Assembly (NCBI RefSeq): GCF_000772705.2
Contig: NZ_JSBW02000052.1
Coordinates: 62,001 to 126,000, forward strand
Source: Xanthomonas vasicola
Lineage (GTDB): Bacteria > Pseudomonadota > Gammaproteobacteria > Xanthomonadales > Xanthomonadaceae
Reading direction: 5' to 3'
Length of the DNA stretch: 64,000 nt
Shown: in pieces, positions 12,259 through 21,327 of the stretch
How the letters are laid out: each line of letters opens with the position of its first letter
How positions within the stretch are numbered: position 1 is the stretch's first letter
Position numbers and translations under genes: made by a program
The notes under the pieces: model-generated
What the model was told of the DNA's origin: nothing
Seen by the model: the letters and a program-made list of their open reading frames with translations, nothing else
Databases searched by the model: none

Positions 12259-13017
12259 TTATTTCTCATCGCCCGGGGCGAGTTTGCGGCGAAACTCGTC
12301 CAGCAGACGGCGATCGTTCTTGTCCAGCCCCGCCTCGTCGAGCAGGTCCGGGCGACGCAACCAGGTCCGGCCCAGCGACTGCTGCCGGCGCCAGCGCGCA
12401 ATTGCCGCATGGTTGCCCGAGCGCAGCACATCGGGCACATCGCCCCATGCGTGGGTGGCCGGATGGCTGTAATGCGGGCAGTCGAGCAGGCCTTGCGGGC
12501 CTTCAAAACTGTCCTGGGCCGCCGATTCGGCGTCGTTCAAGACGCCGTCCTGCAACCGCGTCACCACATCCACAACAACCGCTGCGCCCAACTCGCCACC
12601 GGACAACACGTAGTCGCCGATGGAGATTTCCATATCCACCGACTGCGCCAGGAAGCGCTCGTCCACGCCTTCATAGCGGCCGCACAACAACACCATGCGC
12701 GGCAACTGCGCCAGCTCGCGCGCGAACGCCTGCGTCAGCGGACGCCCCTGCGGGCTGAGGTAAATCACCGGCGCCGGCCGCGCGTCTGCGGCTTGCACCG
12801 CATCCAGGCAGGCCCGCAATGGCTCGATCAGCATCACCATGCCGGGCCCGCCACCAAAGGGACGGTCGTCCACGCGGCGGTAGTTGCCCTGCGCATGCTC
12901 ACGCGGATTCCAGCCCTGCAATTCCAGCAAGCCGCGCTCCTGCGCCCGCCCGACCACGCCGAACGCCGCGCATTGCGCGATGAACTCGGGGAACAAGCTG
13001 ATGACGTCGATGCGCAC
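12259..13017 (-). CDS. trmD: tRNA (guanine-37-N1)-methyltransferase
   Basis: TrmD methylates G37 next to the anticodon using S-adenosylmethionine and so prevents frameshifting. The 252-residue protein begins [12 protein letters not shown] and contains the knot signatures [33 protein letters not shown] and [11 protein letters not shown]. The start is GTG 13017. The region just upstream consists of degenerate GGGAATC-type heptamers and shows no good Shine-Dalgarno sequence. A longer frame from 13074 is open but its extra residues (SPIPIPDS) come from the repeat. The gene lies third in rpsP-rimM-trmD-rplS, after rimM with a 65-base gap. Confidence 0.95.
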   Translation of the reverse strand: MRIDVISLFPEFIAQCAAFGVVGRAQERGLLELQGWNPREHAQGNYRRVDDRPFGGGPGMVMLIEPLRACLDAVQAADARPAPVIYLSPQGRPLTQAFARELAQLPRMVLLCGRYEGVDERFLAQSVDMEISIGDYVLSGGELGAAVVVDVVTRLQDGVLNDAESAAQDSFEGPQGLLDCPHYSHPATHAWGDVPDVLRSGNHAAIARWRRQQSLGRTWLRRPDLLDEAGLDKNDRRLLDEFRRKLAPGDEK

Positions 13018-13048
13018 TGGAGAATCGGGAATCGGGATTGGGGAATGG
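13018..13048 (+). repeat. Degenerate GGGAATC heptamers between rimM and trmD
   Basis: Four 7-base units (GAGAATC, GGGAATC, GGGATTG, GGGAATG) lie directly upstream of the trmD start. They match the perfect array after mutS in unit length and sequence. Confidence 0.75.
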
Positions 13049-13082
13049 GTAGAGCAAGAGCAGAGCCGAGGCACCGCTTTGA

Positions 13083-13595
13083 TCAGAAATCCGGATCCCA
13101 GTCGACCACGATCAGATTGGCCTCGAAGTCCACGGATTTGACGAAATCCGGAAACACAAACGGAATCATCCGCTCGCGATCGCCACGCACGACCACCACG
13201 TCGTTGGAGCCGGTGGAGAACAAGTGCGACACCGTGCCGAGCTTGACGCCCTCAACGGTTTCCACCTGCAACTCTTCCAGATCCACCCAGTAATACTCAT
13301 CGGGCTTGGGTGGCGGCAGCGCACTGCGCGCGACGTATATTTCAGTACCGTGCATGGCTTCAACGGTGTCGCGGTCGGTGACGTCCGGGAACACCGCAAT
13401 CAGATTCTTGCCCTGATCGCGCCCACGCACGCCGCTGATGACCGATTCCTGCCCCGATGGCGCGCGCACGATCCACGGCTGATACCGGAAGATCGCGTTA
13501 CGTGGCTCGGTCCAGGATTCGAGCTTCAGCTCGCCCTTTACACCAAAAGCGCCGACAACCCTGCCTAACAGGATGCGGCGCTCGGTCTGCTTCAT
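13083..13595 (-). CDS. rimM: 16S rRNA processing factor RimM
   Basis: RimM helps mature the 3' domain of 16S rRNA and binds ribosomal protein S19. The 170-residue protein from ATG 13595 begins [21 protein letters not shown], the family N-terminus, and ends with the PRC-barrel region ([27 protein letters not shown]). An in-frame GTG at 13625 would add ten residues without family support. It lies 43 bases after rpsP in the conserved ribosomal operon. Confidence 0.95.
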   Translation of the reverse strand: MKQTERRILLGRVVGAFGVKGELKLESWTEPRNAIFRYQPWIVRAPSGQESVISGVRGRDQGKNLIAVFPDVTDRDTVEAMHGTEIYVARSALPPPKPDEYYWVDLEELQVETVEGVKLGTVSHLFSTGSNDVVVVRGDRERMIPFVFPDFVKSVDFEANLIVVDWDPDF

Positions 13596-13638
13596 CTGTG
13601 TCGACTCTGGACCAGGTGGTGACACCCGGCCCTTAAGA

Positions 13639-13896
13639 TCAGGCCGCGACGGCCTGGGTCTTGGCTTCGCGATACAGGTTACGCACCTTATCGGTCAGCT
13701 GCGCACCGTTGCCGACCCAATGGTCGACACGGGCGATATCGAGCACAATGCGCGGTTCTGCGCCCTGCGCAACCGGGTTGTAGTAGCCCAGACGCTCGAT
13801 GTTGCGGCCGTCGCGCGCGCTGCGCACGTCGGTCACGATGATGTGGTAGAACGGACGCTTCTTGGCGCCGCCGCGGGTCAGTCGAATCTTGACCAT
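13639..13896 (-). CDS. rpsP: 30S ribosomal protein S16
   Basis: An 85-residue protein starting [19 protein letters not shown], the S16 signature, followed by [14 protein letters not shown] and [14 protein letters not shown]16 is needed for 30S assembly. It is the first gene of rpsP-rimM-trmD-rplS, so the operon promoter should lie in the 97 bases before it. Confidence 0.98.
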   Translation of the reverse strand: MVKIRLTRGGAKKRPFYHIIVTDVRSARDGRNIERLGYYNPVAQGAEPRIVLDIARVDHWVGNGAQLTDKVRNLYREAKTQAVAA

Positions 13897-13993
13897 GGTG
13901 TCGTTTTCCTAAGTTGCCCAGTCGCCAGAGTGGCGCGGTAAGCCGGTGATTATAGCGGGCTCCGGTGGCGAAGCCAAGTCACCCAGGAATCGC

Positions 13994-14818
13994 TCAGATC
14001 CGTTGCCAGGCCTGGGTTTGCAGCGCCTGGTTCAGGATCGCAAGCTGCGCGGAATCTGCCGACCAGTGCACAGACCCAACCGCCGCCAGCGCCTGCTGCC
14101 CGCGGGCATTACAGCTGAAGCCGCCATCGAACCTGTCCAGCTCGCTTAGTGCGACCGGACGCACTTCCTGCTCAACCCCGAGCATCTGCAACCCGGCCTG
14201 CAGTAAACGCTGCCGGGTACCAGGCAAGGCCGGCCCGTGCGGCCATACCACCCTGCCCTGCTGCCACAGGCCAAGATTCCAGAACGCACCTTCCACCAGA
14301 TGCTCCTGGGAATCGATCAATAGCGCATCGTCGAAACCGGCCAGCATTGCGTGGCGGCGCAGCTGCAGTAGTGGAAAGGTGCCGACATGTTTGAACAGCG
14401 GCAGCTCACGCACGTAGTGGACGGGCTGCACGCGCGTTGCAGTGGCTGGCATCTGCGCGGCCGGCGCGAGCGAGACCAGCACATCCAGTGCGACGGCGCG
14501 CGATGGATCGCGCAGGTCGAAATCCTGCGAAAAAACAGTAATGCGCACGCTCGCATCGGTGCTGCCGGCAACCGACAACGCAGCGCGCAACTGCGTGCGA
14601 ATGACTTCTGCATCGATTGATGTGCCGAACAACGCTGCGCTGTCGTGGCGCAAACGGCGCAGATGCAGGTCCAGCCCCAACACAGCGCTGTCGCGCACCT
14701 GCAGCGTGGTGAAGTGGCCGTAGTTGTTCAACGCGGCAGCACTGAGCTGCTGCACGGTAGCGGCCGCGCCGTTGCAAAAGATCAGCGGCACAGCAGCGCC
14801 TGCGCCTGTTCCCACCAT
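13994..14818 (-). CDS. Class IV PLP-dependent aminotransferase / aminodeoxychorismate lyase-like protein
   Basis: A 274-residue protein of the fold IV PLP family. The Lys that binds PLP is in ELPLFKHVGTF, and the segment DDALLIDSQEHLVEG with NLGLW matches the cofactor-binding region shared by branched-chain aminotransferases and 4-amino-4-deoxychorismate lyase (PabC). The spacing and length fit PabC (folate synthesis) better than IlvE, but the sequence does not prove the substrate. The ATG at 14818 follows AGGTGGTG and lies inside the preceding gene, overlapping it by 37 bases, so the two are co-transcribed. Confidence 0.75.
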   Translation of the reverse strand: MVGTGAGAAVPLIFCNGAAATVQQLSAAALNNYGHFTTLQVRDSAVLGLDLHLRRLRHDSAALFGTSIDAEVIRTQLRAALSVAGSTDASVRITVFSQDFDLRDPSRAVALDVLVSLAPAAQMPATATRVQPVHYVRELPLFKHVGTFPLLQLRRHAMLAGFDDALLIDSQEHLVEGAFWNLGLWQQGRVVWPHGPALPGTRQRLLQAGLQMLGVEQEVRPVALSELDRFDGGFSCNARGQQALAAVGSVHWSADSAQLAILNQALQTQAWQRI

Positions 14819-15852
14819 TGTGTCACCACCTGCGCGGCCGTTTGTGCAGGCGCCATCCAGGCGGACTGGCCGGCCCAGGCTTGCATCGCCTCCAGACGGT
14901 TCTCGCGCGCCGCAACCTGCCGCATTGGCGCGGTGAGCCCGCGCTGCACCGGATAAGGCGCGGGTGGCGGTGCGTCTGCAGCGCCAGCGGCCTGCACATA
15001 CGCTGTGGTCAGGGCGCGGCCCAGCCGGCCGGAGAATGCGCGGGTTGGCTGGGTGTGCTCCGGCTCGGCCTGGGCCAGCGCGTCGGCCCAGGCGCTCGGC
15101 AGTGCCGCTTCGGGCGTGCGCAACAAGCCGGTGCCGATCTGTACAGCACTGGCGCCCAGCGTCAGCGCCGCGGCAATGCCGCGTGCATCGGCAATGCCAC
15201 CGGCAGCGATGACCGGGATATCTAGACGATCGACCAGACGCGGCAGCAATGCGAACAGCCCGGTCATCTGCTGCGCTGCGCGGCCGGCATCGAACGCACC
15301 GCGATGGCCACCAGCTTCGGCACCTTGCGCAACCACAGCATCGGCACCTGCTGCCTGCGCGGCGAGCGCTTCGTCAAGCGTGGTGGCGCAGGCGAACCAG
15401 GCGATGCCGGCACTCTTGAGGCGTGCCACCTGATCGGGCCGAAATACGCCCATGATCGAGGACGCAACCGTTGGACGCGCAGCCAGCAAGGCCTCGAATT
15501 GCGCATCGAAATCGGCAGGCAGTGCATCGCCTGCTGCCTCCGGCACCGGTGGTCCCCACTGCGCAAGAAACGCACGCAGGCGCGCTTCGGTAGCCGCATC
15601 GCGCGCAGGCGCCGGGTCGGGAATCCACAGATTGACTTGCGCAGGCCCTGCGCTGGCCTCACGGAACGCGGTCATCCACGCCACGATGTCCTGCGGCTGC
15701 GACAACACCGCACCCATCGCGCCCATGCCACCGGCGTTCGCGACCGCCGCCGACAATGGCACCGGGCAGGCGCCGGCCATGGGGCTGAGCAGGATCGGCA
15801 GGCGTAGGCCGAAGCGCTGCTGAAAGGCATCGACGTTGGAGAATCTGGTCAT
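14782..15852 (-). CDS. FMN-dependent nitronate monooxygenase family oxidoreductase
   Basis: A 356-residue TIM-barrel flavoprotein of the nitronate monooxygenase (2-nitropropane dioxygenase) family. It shows LPILLSPMAGACPVPLSAAV at the N-terminus, AVVAQGAEAGGHRG with the conserved His near FMN, IPVIAAGGIADARG, and GASAVQIGTGLL for the phosphate. These enzymes detoxify nitronates such as propionate-3-nitronate, although many members have other substrates. ATG 15852 gives the family N-terminus; longer upstream open frames are spurious. The gene overlaps the start of the class IV aminotransferase and follows the damaged gene at 15965-17254 by about 110 bases. Confidence 0.85.
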   Translation of the reverse strand: MTRFSNVDAFQQRFGLRLPILLSPMAGACPVPLSAAVANAGGMGAMGAVLSQPQDIVAWMTAFREASAGPAQVNLWIPDPAPARDAATEARLRAFLAQWGPPVPEAAGDALPADFDAQFEALLAARPTVASSIMGVFRPDQVARLKSAGIAWFACATTLDEALAAQAAGADAVVAQGAEAGGHRGAFDAGRAAQQMTGLFALLPRLVDRLDIPVIAAGGIADARGIAAALTLGASAVQIGTGLLRTPEAALPSAWADALAQAEPEHTQPTRAFSGRLGRALTTAYVQAAGAADAPPPAPYPVQRGLTAPMRQVAARENRLEAMQAWAGQSAWMAPAQTAAQVVTQWWEQAQALLCR

Positions 15853-15964
15853 CAACCACTGCGCACACCATGGGATGGCGCATGGTAACCGCGATGGAGA
15901 GACACTGATGCCGGCACAGGCAAAATGCTCAATCGCAAGTGCACTGCATGCCGCACCTGTTGCG

Positions 15965-16510
15965 TTAATGCCTCGGCACCGGCATGAGTTGCTGGTACCA
16001 ATCTTCGACCCAGACATTCTCCAACGCAAAGTCACGCAAGCGGTGCGGACGCTGTAGATAAGCGCCCCACAAGCGCAAATCGACGAACGACGAAACCGGT
16101 TGCGTGCGCCACGCAGGCGGCCCGACCAGCCGCAATTCCAGGCAGTCATCGCCATCGGCGGGACAGGTGAGCTGCGTGCAATCGGCCGCCTTTGCGCTCG
16201 CCCGCATATGCTCCAACTCCGGCCCACGCACCAACTTGAATAAACGCACCTCGCCTTGCGTGCGACCAGTGCATTGATCGGGCAGCGGCAAGGGGCGATC
16301 AAAGTGCGTGGCGGCCCGGGCAAGTTCCAGTGTCAGCACATTGCCTTGAGTCACGCGCAGGAAGTAGCGGTGCAGATGGGTGTTTTCTGCGGGCCAAGAC
16401 GTTGCAAGGGTCAGCGCATGCAGATACATCCCATACATCGTCGGTGCTGGCGAATAACAGCGGCGCACCAGCCGGCGTGCCGTGCACAGGTACGTTCTCG
16501 AGACGCGCAT
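15965..16510 (-). pseudogene. Unrecognised protein, probably the 3' part of a frameshifted gene
   Basis: The open frame of 181 codons reads convincingly as protein only from about residue 28 on (YLHALTLATSWPAENTHLHR, then RVTQGNVLTLELARAATHF, and DLRLWGAYLQRPHRL to the stop). Its first 25 residues are Arg-rich and unlike protein. In a different frame the same DNA encodes ENVPVHGTPAGAPLLFASTD. This suggests a frameshift near 16440-16460. I do not recognise the family. It contains Cys residues (CTQLTCPADGDDC) that could pair outside the cytoplasm. It may once have been continuous with 16533-17254, giving one gene of about 430 codons. Confidence 0.5.
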
Positions 16511-16532
16511 GCGACGACAGCTGCGCTTCGTT

Positions 16533-17254
16533 TTAGATATGCACCACCGCCGCGCCGTCGTCGCGACGTGCGTAACGCAGGGTCGACTCGAATGCCGGCT
16601 TCAGCGACAACGCCAGCCGGTCCGGCTCGGGTACGCGCAACCATAACCCGATCACCCCCTGGCAGTGCCGTAGGCCTGGCCAATGCCGATCGAATACACC
16701 CCGGTCTGCGTCAGCGGCACGTCCATCTCGCCATTAGCAGGTACGTCCAGCCACTGCGAATGCGTAGCGCCGGGAGGCCATAGGTCACAGCGCCACGCTG
16801 GTGCAGGCGGACTGGCGTTCGCATCCGGATGAAACGCGAGTACAAGCCGGTCGCCGGCACGCAGAAACAACTCGACCGTGGTGCAGATGCCCTGCCGCGG
16901 ATAGCGCTCTTCTTCGTAAGGCGTAACGTCCACAATGTGGCTGCGCCACTGCCGCACTAAGGCGTCATGCACGGTTTTTTCGATGCCACGTTTCGCGGCT
17001 GCATCGAGCCGTGGCAGGCGGACGATCACCTGCGCAGCAAGGTTGCCGTCGCCCGTATCTCCAGAGGCTGAGTGTGTCGCTTGTACTTCTGCAGGGTGCG
17101 ACGCAAATACGCGGTCGATGCCAGCAGCAACCAGTGCGATACACAGCCAGAACACCATACTTGCGGGGACCACTGCCCAGCCGGATGTGGCCTGCCACGC
17201 CACCACAAGGGCCAGCGCAAGATGCACGCAGTGCGCGCCTGCGGATGTCTTCAC
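16533..17254 (-). pseudogene. Unrecognised membrane-anchored protein with a frameshift
   Basis: The N-terminus (MKTSAGAHCVHLALALVVAW and a second hydrophobic stretch) looks like a signal anchor or two membrane segments. A soluble domain with VIVRLPRLDAAAKRG and CTTVELFLRAGDRLVLAFHP follows. The frame stops at 16652 after GQAYGTARG. One base earlier in phase, sensible protein continues (VIGLWLRVPEPDRLALSLKP, then STLRYARRDDGAAVVHI) to TAA 16533-16535. Adding one G to the run of five G near 16660 restores the frame, so a one-base deletion or a base-calling error is likely. No family was recognised. It lies 23 bases from the ffh stop, on the same strand. Confidence 0.6.
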
Positions 17255-17277
17255 AGCGCGCGGCCTGCGCAGGTTGC

Positions 17278-18654
17278 TCAGCGGAACGGCATGCCGCCGC
17301 GGCCGCCCATGGCGCCCATCATGCCCTTCATGTTGCGCATCAGGCCCTTCATGCCGCCGCCGGCCAGCTTGCCCATCATCTTTTCCATCTGCTGATACTG
17401 CTTCATCAGCTTGTTGACGTCGGCCGGCTGCATACCCGAGCCGCGGGCGATGCGGGCGCGACGCGAACCGTTAAGAAGGGCCGGGTTGCGGCGCTCTTTC
17501 TTGGTCATCGAATTGATGATGGCGATCATGCGCGGCACTTCCTTGCCGGTGACCTGCTGCTTGACGTTATCCGGGATCTGGCCCATGCCCGGCAGCTTGT
17601 CCATCAGCCCATGGATGCCGCCCATGTTCTGCATCTGCTCGAGCTGCTCCTTCATGTCGTTGAGGTCGAACTTCTTGCCCTTGGCGACCTTGGCGGCGAG
17701 CTTGGCGGCCTTTTCCTGATCGACGCTGTGCTCGACCTGCTCCACCAGCGACAGCACGTCGCCCATGTCCAGGATGCGGCTGGCAACGCGGTCGGGATGG
17801 AACACGTCCAGGCCGTCGGTCTTTTCGCCGGTACCGACGAACTTGATCGGCTTGCCTGTGATGTAGCGCACGCTCAGTGCTGCACCGCCGCGCGCGTCGC
17901 CGTCGGTCTTGGTCAGCACCACGCCGGTCAGCGGCAGCGCCTCACCGAAGGCCTTGGCGGTGTTGGCCGCGTCCTGGCCGGTCATCGCATCGACCACGAA
18001 CAGGGTTTCGGTGGGGTTGACCGCGGTGTGCAGCGCCTTGATCTCGTCCATCATCGCCGCATCGATCGCCAGGCGGCCGGCGGTATCGACCAGCAGCACG
18101 TCGACGAACGACTTGCGCGCATCGCTGATGGCGGCGCGCACGATGTCGACCGGCTTCTGCGAGGCGTCGGAGGCGAAGAACAGCACCCCAACCTGTTCGG
18201 CTAGGGTCTTGAGCTGCTCGATCGCGGCCGGGCGGTAGACGTCGGCCGAGACCACCATGACCTTTTTCTTGCGCTTTTCCTTCAGGTGCTTGGCGAGCTT
18301 GCCGACCGTGGTGGTCTTGCCCGCACCCTGCAGGCCAGCCATCAAGATGATCGCCGGTGCCGGCACATTGAGGTTGAGGTCGGCAGCGGCGGCGCCCATG
18401 ACGGCGGTGAGCTCGTCGCGCACGATCTTGATCAGCGCCTGGCCCGGGGTCAGCGACTTGAGCACTTCCTGACCGACCGCGCGCACCTTGATGCGCTCGA
18501 TCAGCGCCTGGACCACCGGCAGCGCCACGTCGGCCTCGAGCAGCGCGATGCGCACTTCCCGGGTGGCTTCGCGGATGTTCTCCTCGGTCAGGCGACCGCG
18601 GCCGCGCAGGCGCTCCATGGTGCCGGAGAGACGTTGGGTAAGGGACTCGAACAT
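17278..18654 (-). CDS. ffh: Signal recognition particle protein Ffh
   Basis: Ffh with 4.5S RNA delivers nascent membrane proteins to the translocon via FtsY. The 458-residue protein has the N domain, the SRP GTPase with GLQGAGKTTT at 107-116, DTAGR and TKTDGDARGG, and a C-terminal M domain rich in Met and Gly (KMMGKLAGGGMKGLMRNM). RNA binding is expected in SRRARIARGSG. ATG 18654 gives the family N-terminus MFESLTQRLSG; a longer frame to 18828 is spurious. It is divergent from the CcsA-like gene at 18952, an arrangement also seen around ffh in other gammaproteobacteria. Confidence 0.97.
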   Translation of the reverse strand: MFESLTQRLSGTMERLRGRGRLTEENIREATREVRIALLEADVALPVVQALIERIKVRAVGQEVLKSLTPGQALIKIVRDELTAVMGAAAADLNLNVPAPAIILMAGLQGAGKTTTVGKLAKHLKEKRKKKVMVVSADVYRPAAIEQLKTLAEQVGVLFFASDASQKPVDIVRAAISDARKSFVDVLLVDTAGRLAIDAAMMDEIKALHTAVNPTETLFVVDAMTGQDAANTAKAFGEALPLTGVVLTKTDGDARGGAALSVRYITGKPIKFVGTGEKTDGLDVFHPDRVASRILDMGDVLSLVEQVEHSVDQEKAAKLAAKVAKGKKFDLNDMKEQLEQMQNMGGIHGLMDKLPGMGQIPDNVKQQVTGKEVPRMIAIINSMTKKERRNPALLNGSRRARIARGSGMQPADVNKLMKQYQQMEKMMGKLAGGGMKGLMRNMKGMMGAMGGRGGMPFR

Positions 18655-18855
18655 GCGCAAAGGACCGCGGAGGGGAAACGGGTGCCGATTATAGCGGCAC
18701 CGGCTGGCGGCCTGCCCCGACAGTGGCCCGACCCGACCTAGCGCTGCCCGCCCCCGCTCTTGTCCAGGTCCGACCTGGTCCGCCCAGCCAAACCAGCCCA
18801 AGCCGCACAGCCATTCAACGTTGCTCAAATCAGTGGCCTGCCCCAGCCACTTATT

Positions 18856-18866
18856 CCCCCCCCCCC
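18856..18866 (+). repeat. Run of eleven C residues in the ffh / CcsA-like intergenic region
   Basis: An uninterrupted C11 homopolymer between two divergent genes, 86 bases before the CcsA-like start and 202 bases before the ffh start. Such a tract is prone to slippage and could alter promoter spacing. Confidence 0.9.
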
Positions 18867-18889
18867 ATCCTCGCGCGCCACGGCTTCTG

Positions 18890-18925
18890 ATTTGCGAATC
18901 CCAATTCCCGAATCTCCAATACCCG
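18890..18925 (-). repeat. Degenerate GGGAATC heptamers upstream of the CcsA-like gene
   Basis: On the minus strand this stretch reads as 7-base units related to GGGAATC (plus-strand units GAATCCC, AATTCCC, GAATCTC, CAATACC). Confidence 0.65.
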
Positions 18926-18951
18926 CCCCATCAATATGCGAAACTTCCACG

Positions 18952-19743
18952 ATGACAATCGTTCTCATCGCGTTCGCCCTGTATCTGCTGGCCACGGCAC
19001 TGCTCACTCGGGCGGTGTTGCGCGATGGCAACCAGGCGCCGGCGCGCTGGCTGGCGCCGGCGTTGGCCGCAGTGGCGCTGCACGCCGGCTACCACGTGCT
19101 GGTGGCCGTGCGCACCGCCGGTGGGCCCGACATGCATTTCTTCGCGGCGTTGTCGTTGTGCGGGCTGGGCATGGCTGCGCTGACGGCCGTGTTCGGTGGC
19201 CGCGGGCGTATGGCCGCGGTGGGCGTGGTGGTATTCCCGCTCTCGGCGATTCTGCTGGCCAGCTATCACGCCTACGGCCACGAGCCCAGCTCGGACCTGG
19301 GCTGGCGGCTGGAATTGCATGCGTGGCTGGCCTTGCTGGCCTACGCCACGCTGGGCATCGCGGCACTGCTGGCGATCATGCTGTGGTTGCAGGAACGCGC
19401 GCTGCGTCGGCGCGATTTCCACACTTGGCTGCGCGCACTGCCGCCATTGACCGAGCTGGAAACGCTGCTGTTTCGCACGATCGCGGTGGGCTTTGTGCTG
19501 TTGAGCCTGACCCTGCTGACCGGCCTGTTGTTCGTGCAGGATTTCCTGGCGCAACGGCTGCTGCAGAAGACCGTGCTCAGCATACTGTCGTGGATCGTGT
19601 TCGGTGCGCTGTTGATCGGCCGCTGGCGCAATGGCTGGCGTGGCACCAAGGCCGTGCACTGGACACTGACCGCGATGCTGTTGCTGGTGCTGTCGTTCTT
19701 CGGCAGCAAGTTCGTCATCGAGCTGGTGCTAGGGCCGCGCTAA
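18952..19743 (+). CDS. CcsA/YpjD-like inner membrane protein (cytochrome c assembly family)
   Basis: A 263-residue protein with about eight hydrophobic helices. It matches the cytochrome c assembly membrane domain found in CcsA and in YpjD, the gammaproteobacterial protein usually encoded beside ffh. The segment LRLELHAWLALLAYATLG-like (WRLELHAWLALLAYA) carries a conserved His, and the C-terminal helices include LSILSWIVFGALLIGRW. The role of YpjD is not settled; haem or cytochrome handling is proposed from the fold. ATG 18952 is chosen because the longer frame upstream would be translated from the C11 tract and heptamer repeats. Start region has a weak ribosome site. Confidence 0.85.
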   Translation: MTIVLIAFALYLLATALLTRAVLRDGNQAPARWLAPALAAVALHAGYHVLVAVRTAGGPDMHFFAALSLCGLGMAALTAVFGGRGRMAAVGVVVFPLSAILLASYHAYGHEPSSDLGWRLELHAWLALLAYATLGIAALLAIMLWLQERALRRRDFHTWLRALPPLTELETLLFRTIAVGFVLLSLTLLTGLLFVQDFLAQRLLQKTVLSILSWIVFGALLIGRWRNGWRGTKAVHWTLTAMLLLVLSFFGSKFVIELVLGPR

Positions 19744-20030
19744 GCGTGGTGTGAGCACAGCGGCGGCGTTGTTTCGAAGTCCAAGGTGGTCGGGTGCAAC
19801 CTCTGCATCCGGCGCATCCTGGCTGGCGTGGTAGCCGCTGCGCGCAGGCACGTGCGCATGACTCGATCTTCTGCAGGCCGCTAGGGCTTAGGCCCACCAA
19901 AGGTCACTGGCAATCCAGGCATACGCCGAGTGACGCGCTCGCCCCGTCAGAGCTCATAACGCAATCAGCGGAATCGGGTTGCGCGTGCCGCACGACGCAG
20001 CCCAGCCAGCTCCTTCGTTCTAAAAACTCC

Positions 20031-21080
20031 TCACGCATCCAGCGCGGCGCGCACAGCCTCCCAGGGCTGGTCCTGCCCCGCACTGACGAAGTGATAGCTG
20101 ATGCGGCGGCGATAGGTTTCGCCGGGCCGCAGGATCGTCGAAGGGAAATTGGCGTGATTGGGCGCGTCCGGGTAGTCCTGCGGCTCCAGGCAGACGCCGC
20201 GCCCCAGTCCCGGATGATGTGCGTCCAGATGTTGGCCTTCGTACAACTGCACCGCAGGGGCATCGCTGCGGATGCGTAACGCCACGCCGCTGTGCGGCGA
20301 ATACAGCTCGGCAACGCAGTCCGCGTCGGCGGCCAGCACCAGACATTGGTCGTAGCCCTTGCCGAGGACGATCTGCGGATGCGCCGGATCGGTGCTATCG
20401 GCTAGCGCGGCAGGCTGGCGGAAATCGAATGGCGTAGCGGCCACCGACGCGATCTCGCCAGTGGGGATCGATTCGGCGTCCACCGGCAGGTAGCGATCGG
20501 CCGGCACGCGCAGCACCTGCGCTGCAGCACGCAGCTGTGGGTCGCCGGACAGATTGAAATATGGATGATGGGTAAGGTTCAACGCAGTCGCGGCATCGCA
20601 GTGCGCTTCGAAGTCCAGCTGCAGCTGCAGCCCATGAAGCTGCAGGCGCGCACGCACTTGCAGATTGCCGGGGTAGCCCTCTTCGCCATCGGGCGAGTCA
20701 TAGCCCAACAGCACCTGATCTGGCGCTTGCTCCAGTACGCTCCACACGCGTCGCCCGAAACCGCGCAGCCCGCCGTGCAACTGGTTGCGCCCCTCATTTG
20801 CTGCCAGCACGTGGCTGACGCCGTCCAGCGTGTAGCGCGCGCCGGCGATGCGATTGCCGAAGCGGCCGACCAGAATGTTGAGGCTGTCGCCGTCAGCGGC
20901 GTAGGCGGGCAGGTCCGGCAGGTTGAGCACCAGCGGCACCACGCCCTGTGCGGTGGTCAACTGCAGCGTATGCAGGATGCCGCCGTAGGTGAGCACTTCC
21001 GCCTCGAGACCGGCCTCGCTACGGAGCGTGAGCGCGTGGATCTCGACACCGTCTGGCAACTGCCCGAACACTCGCTGCAT
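20031..21080 (-). CDS. galM: Aldose 1-epimerase (mutarotase)
   Basis: Mutarotase interconverts alpha and beta anomers of aldoses such as galactose or arabinose. The 349-residue protein shows GRFGNRIAGARYTLDG, NQLHGG, NLTHHPYFNLSG with the catalytic His, and CLEPQDYPDAPNHANFPS with the catalytic Glu. No signal peptide is seen, so it works in the cytoplasm. It lies divergent from a secreted GH51 arabinofuranosidase, 248 bases apart, so the two may act in the same hemicellulose sugar route. Confidence 0.95.
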   Translation of the reverse strand: MQRVFGQLPDGVEIHALTLRSEAGLEAEVLTYGGILHTLQLTTAQGVVPLVLNLPDLPAYAADGDSLNILVGRFGNRIAGARYTLDGVSHVLAANEGRNQLHGGLRGFGRRVWSVLEQAPDQVLLGYDSPDGEEGYPGNLQVRARLQLHGLQLQLDFEAHCDAATALNLTHHPYFNLSGDPQLRAAAQVLRVPADRYLPVDAESIPTGEIASVAATPFDFRQPAALADSTDPAHPQIVLGKGYDQCLVLAADADCVAELYSPHSGVALRIRSDAPAVQLYEGQHLDAHHPGLGRGVCLEPQDYPDAPNHANFPSTILRPGETYRRRISYHFVSAGQDQPWEAVRAALDA

Positions 21081-21327
21081 GGATCGTCCTGCCGATGAGG
21101 GAAGTCAGCGAGCATAGCCGCACGACGCCGCTGCCGACCATGCTGCTGCGCACATCCTGGCCTGCGAAGCGACTGCAGCGCGCGAAGCACTGCCGCGCTC
21201 GTCTGCGCTGATATGCGCTGGTCGCGCTGCAGCAATACAAAGTGCCACCACCCGCACTACGCTGACGACGCGCTTCCCTCGCAGCAGCCCCCGCCCGACT
21301 ACCGACCAGCACAGGAGCACCGACCCG

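Noticed and set aside
18760-18951. Extended N-terminus for the CcsA-like protein
   Set aside because: It would be translated from the C11 tract and heptamer repeats and has no family counterpart; the ATG at 18952 starts directly with the first membrane helix.
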